Assembly (NCBI GenBank): GCA_013398615.1
Contig: VZSR01003022.1
Location: 3,672,573 to 3,736,572, forward strand
Source of the DNA: Brachypodius melanocephalos
Lineage: Eukaryota; Chordata; Aves; Passeriformes; Pycnonotidae
Direction of reading: 5' to 3'
Length of the DNA stretch: 64,000 nt
The stretch's first letter is position 1. Each line of letters opens with the position of its first letter. Of this stretch, positions 37,901 through 49,900 are shown in pieces. A program made the translations under genes and the position numbers. The notes beneath the pieces are model-generated. The model was given only the letters and a program-made list of their open reading frames with translations, was not told the origin of the DNA and searched no databases.

Positions 37901-40900
37901 GGGGGACAAATGTGCTGTGGGAGCTCCCTGCTGTGAGCCAGACCCAGCTGTGCTGCCCCAAGCAGCACCAGCAGGTGGGAAATGACCCCACTGAGCCCCA
38001 GGAATCTGTCCTGGAGGCTTCACACCACCCCTACAGGCAGGCACTGCTCTGCCCATCTCGCTCCCAGACTGCCGCAGCACAGCCACATCCTTGGGATCCA
38101 GCAGCTTGAGGAGCAATGAGCTGCATCCCTGCTGCCCTCCTGCAGCCCAGCTGCTGCAGGCTGTCCTGCTGGAATGGTGCCCCAGGAGGTTTCCTGGAGG
38201 AGGCTGGTGACAGGAAACCACCCTGGGGTGTCCCTGTCCCAACCCTGCTGCTCTGGGCTCTCGTTCCTCCCTCCTTCAGCTGCAGGATCCCGAGATGAGC
38301 CTGCAGAAGAGGGTCCTGATGCTTTTCCACCCATCCAGCCCCCCCCTGTCTGTCCAATCCTAAAGGAAGCCCTGGAGGAACAGCCTGCAGCTCCACATCA
38401 GCTCCCTTTTTCCATACAAATAAGAAAAGGCAGGAAAATGAACGATACAAACACTCACACTCGCAGTCAGGAGCGTTTCATTGCTGCAAGGGAGAGCCCA
38501 GGGCTGTTCCCCACAACTTTTATTACTCCTTACCTCACCACACACACACCAGAGACCTGATGGCCCCTCTGGGACATGGGGACAATCCCACAAGTCCTGC
38601 CATGAGCCATCACTGGAGGTAAAAGGAACTGGATCATCTCCTCTCCCCCACAGCCCCTAGAGATGGGCTGAGGGACTTGGGAAGCTGGGGAAGAAGAGGT
38701 GAATACACACAACCCCAACACAAGCTGCAGTTCAGCTTTTATTTGTTTTAATATATTTTTAATCACATCTTTCTTCCTCCTTCTCATCCCCCTTTCACGT
38801 TTTCTTTTAAAAAAGCAGCAGCAGGGAGTTTTTAGTTGCTTCTCTATTGCCAGCCAGCACTATTTTAAATTGCATTTTGAGCTGTTCTGCAGCGCTTCAA
38901 ACACCTCACACTGCAGGACAGGCTTCCAAATTACAAGATTAACATCGATTTTAAATTGCTTCCTAAAACACAAGGACTCCAGCATGGATCAAGGGCAGCT
39001 GCTGTAGCAAAGCCCAAAGGACACCAGAGCTCCTGGGGCACGGCTGGATGCTGTTGACACTGGGGGTAAACTGGACCCTGGATTTGCAGCTGAGACCCCC
39101 AATTTTGGGGGAAAAGCAGCACACACAGGTCCCACAGGACAGGGACAGCTCCAGAGTGACTCCACTCAGCCAGGGACCGACCTTCCTTTGGGTTCTTGGT
39201 GTTTACAAGAGGTGTCTCTCCAAGGGCACCGGCGTTTAACCCAATGGTTCTCCTCCTAATGGTGCCCATTGCTCATCCAGGGAAAACTGTACCACCAGGA
39301 GCCCCATGGATTGCAGGAAAGGAAGGATTGCACCCAGCACCTGCACAGCCCAAAACCAGCCAGTGGAAGGCTCCAGGAGGCTCAGCACCACCATCAGTCC
39401 TCCAGCCCTGCACATCCAACGCTCGAGCCCACAGCCACACTCACAGCTGCCCCAAAAGGTTCAGCCAGCAGAACTCAGCCCTTTAACACTTCTAAAATGA
39501 TCACCCTTTCTCCTTCAGCCAAAAAGATTGGCCAAACAGTGCTGGGCATCATGCCACTCTGCTTCTAGGGGCAAATAAATCATCCCCTTCTTCCAAAGCC
39601 ATCAATCTCCAGCGAGCCCAGGGGCCAGATCCTCCAAGCAGCAGCAGAGCACAAAGCAGGGCCCCCAGAGCTGGGGGGCATTGGCAGAGCTGCAGGATGA
39701 GCCTCAGCTGATCTCTGCTCGAGCTGAACCGAGCCCTGCTCTCTCGTTTAAGCCAGAGAAACAAATAAATCAGTGGGAAAACCCAGCTTTTACAGAGGCT
39801 GCTATGGTTCCCACTGTGCTAGTTTTATTTTCTGAAGTACCTGCTGCCTCCCGGGCACAGGGATGAATTTTGATTTAGGAGTGAAAAGGGGTAATAAAAG
39901 CATAAAGAGCCATTAACATTCCTCCTGGCCATGGTGGGGTGTTGGCTCGTCAGGAGTTGATGGAAATGCCATTTGACTTCCTTATGAGCTATAGAAAATC
40001 AATTAATTGATTTAATCATTCCCTGGGTGTCCCTGCTTATGGAGATAACAGAGTGCCAGGGCAAGAGGATGCTGCTCCTGCCTCTTCTCACCTAGGGCCA
40101 GCAGGGAAGGGCCAGCACACATCCCTGCTCCAAGGTCCTCATCACTGCTGCCCCCCTCCAAGATGTGTGAACTCACACTTCCATTTTCCAATAACTTCGG
40201 TGGCATCATTTTTTTCTTCTCTTTAAAGCCTGCAGGTATTCAATTCTGAGCAGTAATTGCATGAAACAGGCACTTCTTCAGGAAGAGACATTTTCCCAGG
40301 GTGGATTAAGCCTTAACCACTACAACAGCAGCCCTGACACTTCTCTTTATCCCTCTGTGCCCTGCAAAGCACCAATCTGCATTTTGCTCCCACAGAAGTG
40401 AGCAGGAACCCCCAGTGTCACGTGGAACACCAGGGATGCCTTTATTTTCATTATTTCAACAGCTCTCATTTCCCTGCCTGCAACACCAATTTAATAAGGG
40501 CAGTTTTAAAGTTTCACACTTCCACTTCAAACTCCCCTTCCGCGAGTGGGTTGAGGATGGGAGCACAGTGCCCGATGGATGCAGAGCTTGGGGCTGAAGG
40601 GGGGACACCAGCACAAGAAGGAGAGGCTTTTAATCCACTCTCATTTCCTCCATCCATGCAAAACAATGGTCTGCTCCCAAAAAACTGCAGATTAAGGACA
40701 CCCCTGTGTTGGCCCTGCAGATTAAGGACACCCCCGTGTTGGCCATGGGGGTGCAACCCCAGCGTGGTGGAGCTCGTGGCTGTTGTGTCACCTGCTTAAA
40801 GAGCCCTTGGAGCAGCTGAGTGTCCAGCAGGAGCTGGCAAAAGGCAATACTGGGGACAGAAAGCCCTCACCCTGCACCTGGGCTCTCCCTGGCTTTGGGG

Positions 40901-43900
40901 TCTCCCTTAGCTCCTTTCTCCCCACCAATGCTTGGACAAGGAAGGAACAGAACGGAGGGAGCTGCCAGAGCTCAGCAGAGGAGCTTGAGAGCCAACCCTG
41001 CTGCTCCAGGAGAAATCAAAATCCCATCAGCTCCCAGCAAAGCTCCTCACCAAGAGGATGCTCCCAGCGCCAGCCAGCTCCACTTGGCACCAACCAGACA
41101 ACTTCTTACAGCATCAGCTGGCTGCTCCAGCCTCCGGGGAGTCATGGAGTGGCTTTGGAAGGGATGGAGGCAGAGAGGCTGGAAGTGAGCCCCAAGCACT
41201 GAAGAGCTGCCCAGCTTGCTCCTCCACGTGGCTTCCCCCTGGCTGTCACCCACAGGCTCCAGGAGAGTCTAATCCAGCTCTGGATGCAGCAGGAGGAGGA
41301 TGAAGCACTGGGGACGTGCGGGATCTGCAGGTCCCAGCTGGTGCCGAGGAGGTGACACCACGCTCTGACCCACACCTGGGAAAGCAGCCTGGATAACAGC
41401 CCCACACCAGTGCAGGAAGAGGGGATGGGAGAGGGAAACCTCCTGTCTTTTGAGGGGGTTTTACATCAGCAAACTGCGGGTTCGGACCCTGAGAAGAGTC
41501 TCATCTCTCCTCCTGGAGCAGCATCCCGGGCACTGCCGGTGAGACACGCTGCAGCATCCACTGATCCTGACAAGCTGCTTACAAGCGCTGCAGTTATCCA
41601 GGGCTGCTCAGCAGACAACATCAAAACACGACACCAGCAGCCCGGGAGAGGGTTAGAACTCACTCAGGAAGAAACTGGGAATAATTAGCTCCAAGTTTGC
41701 TGAGCAGAGCCCGCCCGGCTCCCTCCCTCCCCTGCCCGCATCCCCTGTCATTGTCACTTGCTTACATGAGCCTTCACAACTGGTTCTCCTGTCGCCTCTG
41801 CTGAGCGTTAAAGGCAGCAAGATAAATTTATAACTCACATGACTCCTTGAAAGCACAGGGAACACAAACATCCCTGGAACCACATGTCTGGGCTGTGTCT
41901 CAAGGAGGCAGCAGCTCAAGCTCTCGTTCCTGGGTCCTCTCTCCAGCCAGAGCAGGTGAGAAAAGGGATTCCCAAAGGCACAAAGCAACTTTTGGGTATT
42001 CTGCCCAACCCAAGCTCCTATCAGAGGAGCTGTGTGCTCTGCCCAGACTGGTGTGGGAACTGCAAGACTTACCAAAACAAGACATAGACATCACTACAGG
42101 ATCTGACTTATGTCCTTAGAACAGACCAGAGCTTCTGCAGCCTTAGAATTGCTGTAGTTCAAAATAAAAAAGCTTAAAGCAAACAGAAAAGGTGCCTTTA
42201 AAAAAGCAAAATATGTATTAAGTAGGGTAGTGAAAGATTTTAAAGTTTGGCAATGTAACGTCGTGTAGAAAACTTGTAGTGATGTTTTATTAGATGAAAT
42301 TAGAGAAAAGACACACTATGGTAGAACTATGCAATGCAATGTAGTGAATAATTGACAGAGATAGCAAAAAAGGGGATTTTTTTTTAATTGTACCAAGAGA
42401 GGGAATTGTGGGAACCAAAAAAGCAGAGCACTTTCACAGCATTGCAATAAGCTTACATAGATAGAGGTTTGAAACAGAGTTGAATTTTAGGCCTTGAAAT
42501 ATTTGGAGCATAGAAAGTTTTTGAGCTGCAAAAAATATAAAACAAGCAACTGCTGTATGCTGTAAGGTGTTTGTGTAGTGTTTAGTGATTGGCTTGAGTA
42601 GATGCTTGTAAGCTTTTAGCATCAGCCTATTGGCCAAAAACTTTTAAAAGGCCTTGGAACAGAGAGAACTTTGGCTTCTGTTGTTATGGTGTGAGTTTTA
42701 CATCTCTGCCTTCACTGAGACTGATAATGAAATAAAAAACTCGTGGAATGCCTCTGGATTGCCCCATCCCATTATTGGTGCTGAGATCCAACAGACTGGG
42801 ACCTGTCACAGATGGCAACAACCCAAATTTGCACATCCTGAAAATTACCTTTCCTGAGAGAGAAGGATGGCAAGCACCCCTGTGTTTTATTTTAAAGCTC
42901 TCTTGGGCTGAGCAGCATCTCAGTGCAGCCAGGATAGAGCTGAACCGAGCTGTGCCTTCCTGTGCTGCCAGCCCTCACATGGAGAGAGTACACAGTGGGT
43001 CAGGGGGGATGACAGAGTTGCTCAAGCTCGCTCTGATCATCAGCAAATCCGAGCCTGACCTTTCTGCATCCTCTGTGAGAACAAATGGTGATGTTACCTG
43101 CCCATGCTAACCCAGCTGGGACGCTGCTGGAGCAGAAGGAAAAGCAGCAGAGCCGGGAGCAGGAGCAAAGGACCCCTCTGAGGAGATCATGTAGGTTCTC
43201 ACATTTCCATTTGGCCTCTCCTCAGGGAGCAAACCAAGGCATTGAAATAACACGAGATCCCATTGCTTCACGGTGCTGTGGCTCTGAAATGGTGAAAACG
43301 CCCTGCAAAACCCCGAGCAACCTTCAGCATTATCATCTGCAGCACAATTCTCACCCTTCCACAACATCCCTGCTCTGGAGAGAAACAGAAGCCACAAATG
43401 ACAAAGCTTACAGCTGTGCTGCACAGCCCTAAACAGCTCCCTCTCTCCTCTTCTGTGTGCACTGATGGAAGAAATGGCTTTAAGCAGGTGAGGAACCGGA
43501 GCAAGTGACAGAGCAGAGAGGCAGAGTACTCCAGGAGCTGGAATACTGAGAGGGTTGAGGAGAACAGGGCAGGATTCCTGCCAGGTGATGTTGAACAGCA
43601 TCTCCAGCACAACATGCCTTGGCTGTTGGCTCTGGATCTCTCCTCAGAGTCCTGTAGCCCAGCTTGGCAAACCAGAGCCATTCTGACCCCACAAGGAAGC
43701 CTCAGTGCTCAGCTTCCCCATGGTCTGCACGTGGGACAAGACACCCCAAGCCAGCAAGGGGAGGCTTCCTCATTTTTTTTCTTTTCCACGTTTATTTTTA
43801 TTCCCTCCAAAATGAACGTAAATGACCCAATCTTTTTGCAGCAGAAGCTGTTCTTTGGTGAGCTGCAGTTCTGCTGGGTCACAGACCACGGGATGTCCCT

Positions 43901-46900
43901 GCAGGGGCTGGTGCACTGCCCACCTCCAGACACATTCCAGGGGGTGTTACCATTGCCCAGCTGCGATGTCCCAGTGCTGCAGGACTGGGAAAACTTCTGT
44001 CCTAGCTCACAAGCTGCTTATCACCCCATCAGGATCCATATCCTGCAGCCCTGAGATCAGACCCCAAAACACATCTCAGCAACTTAGGGCAAAGTGCAAC
44101 AGCCTCGTAGAGGCTGACCTTCACCCCTGCTTACTTCTGTTTTCCAGCCTGTGCTCTAAAATCAGCTCTCCCCCACCCTTGTCCTTCCCTTATCCCATTC
44201 CCAGCGCTCCCAAAGCAGTGGAGGAAACACAACACGGGAGCCCAGTTGTGGCCAGCCACAGGAAACCAGCTGGAGATGCTGCTGGGAGCTCAGCTTGGGG
44301 TGGGAAAAGGCAGGTGTTGAGCTCTGCAGCTGAGCAGGAAACACTTGAAAACAGGTTGAAAATCCTGTTATTAGAACAGCAAACACACAACTCCAGCCGC
44401 TCAGCAAAGCCCCGCTTCCCAAAGGCTGCAGCCGTGACCCCAAGAACCTGTGAACCACTTCAAATGCTTCAAAAAGTCCCAGCAAGGTCAGCTGAAATCA
44501 AATCAGACCCTTCTTGCAAGAAGCAGCAGCCCAGCACGAGGGCAGAGCTCAGCCCCAGCCGTTTCAGGATATCAGGACCTGTCCTGCACCTCCCCTGGGT
44601 TTGCAGCAAATTCCTCCAGCACCTCATACCCAACCCTGCAGGAATCAACAGCAAGAGGAATCCGGAGGCTTTTGATTCTTTGAACCAGCTACAGCAGTTG
44701 CAGGCAATATTCCAGCCACATCTAATCGTGTTTTAACACTTAATAACCTATTTTCCCCCCGCTAATCCCCTGCAGCAGCAAGCTCCACCAGCGGGATGTA
44801 CATCCCACCAAATCCAGCCTGGGGCACAGCCACGGGCTGAGGGACCACAGCCAAATCCCTGCCAGCACCATGATTACAGAATTTGGTGCTTTTTCAGCGT
44901 CAGCCTCCTGCCCCTCGACTCCAGCAGTAAAACAACTGCAAGGAAGATGCTTGGGGGGAAAAAAGGATCATCAAACACATTAAATTCTAAATAAGAGGTG
45001 AGAAGAGGACACAGCAAACTCAATCTCTTGAGTCTAGAGCCCTTCCCAAAGCATCTCCCACATTCAAAATTTATAGACTTCTCCGTTTCCCTTTTTTATC
45101 TACATCTTTGCAGAACAAATTCTCTCAGTGGCTATTTCAAAACAAAGGAATCTTTGTCTGTGTTTACTTGACAGCAGCGGATTAGGATAAAATAACTTGC
45201 ATTTCAGAAGGGGTTTTTTATATTTATTGTTAAGATGCAAAGCCTCTACTGCAGCGAATCACCAAGCAGAGAATCCATCTGAGGAATGATTTCTGGCACA
45301 CACCGAGAAACTTGGCTTTTGGAGAGAACCTCCAAGAAAGGTATTCACATACAAAAATCAAATTTTAAATGGGATTAACTCCTGGACTGTGACATTATCC
45401 ATTTCTCCTTCTCATGCTCCTGCCTCACATCTATGATTATTTTGGTTGTGATTGGCTGCTGGCACAGTTCAGGAGCCAGGAAAGCTCTGGGCAGGGCTGG
45501 GGCATTTTCATGTCTCCCTTTGAATTGCAATAGCTGAGGCTCAAGGCTGGGCTGGGCAGGTCACTCTGGGAGAAACAGGAACAGCCTCAGCCTAAACTGG
45601 AGCAGGGACCATGAACTTTAGCATTCATCCACAACCCAAAGGATTTTTTGGATGCAGGTGGTTTTAAACCAAATGATTTTTTGACATCCCCCAGCTCTCT
45701 GCAGCCACTCCAACCCCACAGGCACTGAAGGGCACGGGCAGCTTCCCCTGCACAGCTGAGCCTGGCAGGACACGTGGGAATAAGGAGCAGCACAAGCCAC
45801 AAAAGCTGGGATCAGCCCCAGGAAGGGCTGCAGGAGCTGACAATCACCACAAGCCCACCCCATTTATCCTCCAGCTCCACTGCACAGCAGCCCACCCCAG
45901 AGCACATGGAGGAGGGTGTTGGCAGCTTCCATCAATTAATGAATAATGTCCCAAAGGGCACTGCCAGGAGTCCAGGTGGAGCAGGGAACAGCAGCAGGGA
46001 CCAGGTGGAGCAGGGAACCAGGCTCCTTCCCCACCAGGGGCCCATTCCTGGGAAACACTCAGACCTGGGCATGGCAAACCTGAGGCCACACACCAGGAAC
46101 TCTTCCCAAGCCACTGGCCATGAGCCTGTCCATGTTTGTGCAGATTCCCATTCCTCATCAGCCAAGAGCTCATCAGCCCAGCACAATTAACCTGCTCCTC
46201 TGAGCCCGCCTCCAGCCCAGCACCGTGTGCTGAACAGCAGCCGTAACCGGCAGGAATATTCCCTGCCTTTCCCTGGGATCCAGAACACATGTTAATTAAA
46301 TGCCAGTTTGTTATTCAAACAGACCTTTGGAGACTTCACAGCGCTAATCAGCGGCACATCCACTCCTGCTCCCGCCCTCCCCACCTGGATGCTCATTCCA
46401 GCTCCTCCAGGTGAGCTCTGCCTGCCCTCAGCCAGGAGAGACCCCTGGAGTGCCCTCCTCGGCCTCCTGCCCCAAACAGAGGGGTCAGAGCTGCCCACAG
46501 CCTCAGCTGGGTGTGCTCTCAGAGCCTGCAGGGATGGAGTTTCCCCATCTCCCCAGAGGCTGATTCCCCATTTCCCGGTGCAGCAGCATCCACCACCCTT
46601 CCTGCCTTTTCCATGGCTGGGAGAGTTGGCTCCTCCGGCCACCAGATCCTGTCCCCGACAGCCACAGCTTTTCACGGGTGACAGAGGGAGGTCTGCAGTG
46701 ACACTGGCCAGCTCCTGGCCAGCACGTTCCCTGAAGCCTTGGTCCCACTCTGCTTTGGGGGTTACTCGCTGCTGGGAACAGCTACATCACCCTGGGACAC
46801 AGCCAGTCCCCACCAACCTGTGTGACAGCAAAGGCTGAACCCCAAAAGACTGAAGCAGATGTTAAATAGTGAGAAAAAGCCTCTCAGGTGGTGCCTGCCA

Positions 46901-49900
46901 AGCTCTGGGGACAAAGAACACAACCTGCCTCCAGCATCTTCCTCCAGAGACAGGAGAGAGGATGCTTTGTGTTTAAAGCCAGTGTGTGAGGCCATGAATG
47001 AAGCTCATCTTCCCCAATAAGAAGCGCAGCAACAGCCAAATGTGCAGCAATTCATCTGGAAGCAATAGTTTGTTTGGCAAAGCCGCTGAATATACGAAAG
47101 AAATTGGATTTGCATCGAATTTTTGAGCTTTCTAACAAAGCAGGACTTGCCTTACCCAGTTAGAAAGCTAAGAGACTAAAATCTTGAAAAATTAGAGGAC
47201 CTAGGTCGTAATTTACTTCTTTTCTTCTTTAAATGAGGCCAGTCAGGCATTACCAGAAGCAACATTCAATCTGCACCACCTCGGAGCAAAGCAGCATCTC
47301 TCCCAATCAGCAAGGCTGGTGCTCAGAGCCCTCAGCAGAGCCAAAGAGAGTCAGGCAAGAGGGTGAACCCATTTACACACCTTGATTTAATCACCTGAAC
47401 CCCTAAGTGTGGAGGATTTAAGGTGTGAGGGCCTGAAAAAGGAGATTTGTTCTGACTCAGCTCCAGGGCTGGGCTGACGCTGCTCCCAGAAAACAAGAGA
47501 CAGGCAAGGCTGCAGTCCGTGGATTCAGAGGTCTGGGTTCAATTGGTGACAAGGACAAGGATGGGAAAAGCCACTCCAAGGCACCCAGAAAGGGGATAAA
47601 GAGCTGAGGAATGGTCTTTTTGCCATTATTTCACCCCAACTGTAGAGCCCTCTGGGGTGAGCCCAGGTGCTTCTGGAGGTTTCTGGAAACCTTTGCTGCT
47701 CTTTGCAGCACAGCCTGAGCCACACCTCAGCTGGTCCCACAGTTAATTGGTGTCTCTGCCTGCCTTTCAGTTCTCTACAAACTTTTCAGGGACGCTGGGG
47801 CTCCTCTGGGACAGAGGGCAGCTGTAACAGTGACACCTTTAATTTCAAACTCAGCAATCTTTTCAGAACCCATCTCCTCAGAAGCCAGGTCAGGAGAGGA
47901 TTTGGAGAAGGCCATGGGGGCTGGGGGCTTCTGCCCACTCTCCTTATTCTGTTTGGGACACACACGTGCCCTGAGCAGGTGCAGAAGCACTGAACAGCAC
48001 TGACCCTGCCACCTGCTCCAGGCTGAGGGCACCAGGAAAACACCTCAGAAAAGGAGATTAATGGAGCTGGTGGTGGGAACAGTTAGGGGAGCAGAGGGGG
48101 AGGAACATCAGCCATGTGCTCCATCCACGGGGAGAACACAAATCCAGCTGCCACAGGCTGCAAATCCATCTCTTGGAAAGTCAACTAAGAGGTTTAACAC
48201 CATCCAGCCTCTGGAAACAACCACTTCATCCATCTCCTCCTGTAGGGAAGCAGCTGGCACTCCTTCCAGTGCCTCAAGGAAAGGATTGAGTGCTCCAAAA
48301 TCCCATTCTAGGTGAGGCTGTGAAGATGTGGATGTGGAGATCAGATCCCTGCATGGTTTTGGTACAGAGGAGACTGTGATGGCCTCACCAAGCCCATCTC
48401 ATCCTGCTTGGGGGAGTTCAAGCTGGGCATTTCAGTGGACTGGAATCTCAGAGAAAAGGTCAGGGGAAGCTCAGCCCATGGCAGCAGGGTCCTCCCAGAG
48501 CAAGGGCAGGACATGACTGTCCCATCACAGAGGTGTCTCCTGAGCTGATGTCTCGCCAAAAGAGGTGTTAAATGCAACACACACTTGCTAAAAATTAGAA
48601 TATTTCTCTTCTACATCTCAATACCTGCATAAAACCACAAAGGCCTTTTATTTTCCCTTCCCTAAGGAGCAATTTCTACTCCCTGCAGACCACAAGTGCT
48701 CAAACCCACCGAGACCTCCAAGCACCTGAGCCAAACCCTCCACACCTCAGACCAGGGACAGCCCACACCACCCACACTGCTGCCAGCTGAGGGGCTGATC
48801 CTGCTGCTTCCCCGTTTTCTGCTGGAAGCCAGGGTCAGCATCCACGCTCCAGCATCCATCCCTACCGTGTCACACCTCGGGGTGCCAGCACAGCCAGGTT
48901 TGAGCAGCACAGCAAAGCTTCCCTGCCATGGCTGGAGAGGGCAACAGGACCCTGAGCCGTGCTGATCATCCCAAAAAGGGCCAGGAAGGACCTGTGGGAA
49001 CGGGAGATCCCAGCACCATCCTCCTGCACCCCTGGCACCCCTGGCCATGCCCGTGGGGGCCGTGCAGCACCAGGAGGGACGAGGGGGACACGGGGCTCAC
49101 CTTCGGTGCGGATGGTGAAGGGGGAGTCCCCCAGGCGCTTGGCTGAGAACTGCCCTCCCAGGGACGTCATCAGGAAGCACAGCGTGAAAAATCCAATGCC
49201 CAGCACGAAAATCCTGCGGGAGAGAAAGCAGAGCTGGAGCCAGGGGTGATGAGGAGGCAGCTCATCCCTCCCGGGCCAGCCCCAGCACCCTCTGCCCCCG
49301 GGGTGATCCCTTTGCACGGCGGCAGGAGAGCCTTTGGGGTTGGGTGTGTGGGACAATCCCAGCTCCATCCCTGTGGCTCACCCAACCCAGGCCTGGCAGG
49401 GAGATCTGTGCATCCTCAGCCTCACCCCAGCCACGGCCAGAGCCACGTGTGCTTCACAAAGAGCCTGGGATGCTTCTGCCCAAACCCTGGCACTGAGCAG
49501 GGGGGTGTTATGAATAAATCAGAATCAGGTTAATATAAAGAGAACAATTTATTTAAAAAAAAAAAAACCACAATTTCGATAAAAAGCCACAATAAAATAA
49601 AACAACAACAATCGAGTGTTGGGTGGCAGGAGAGAACAACAGCAACCGTGCCCACACCATCGTGTTCGAAGCTGGGGTTTTTATGGGGCTTTTCTGCCTG
49701 TAGGCTAAGTCCTATTGTAAGTCCAAGTCCAAGATACATATGCATGTACTCTTTCCGCTGCTTATTTGGATTTGAAGAGGTTTTCCAGACTCGTTGATGT
49801 TCCTGGGCAGGTTTCTCGGAACGGGACATTTGATTACGATGTTATCCATTCTTTAGCCGAATCCTCCCAGATGGGTATCAGCTGATGTTTCGAATGTCTG

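Larger units (their letters stand above)
30596..49100 (-). other. MGAT5B intron 2
   Basis: The largest intron (18.5 kb). It carries a solo LTR (35190-35719), an LTR-like element (36878-37420), a deleted provirus (42052-42793), a 30-bp tandem duplication (40685-40744), a TTG microsatellite (33750-33772), an 11-bp tandem repeat (31617-31652) and an AT-rich patch (47020-47230). No coding exon or RNA gene recognised. Confidence 0.7.
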
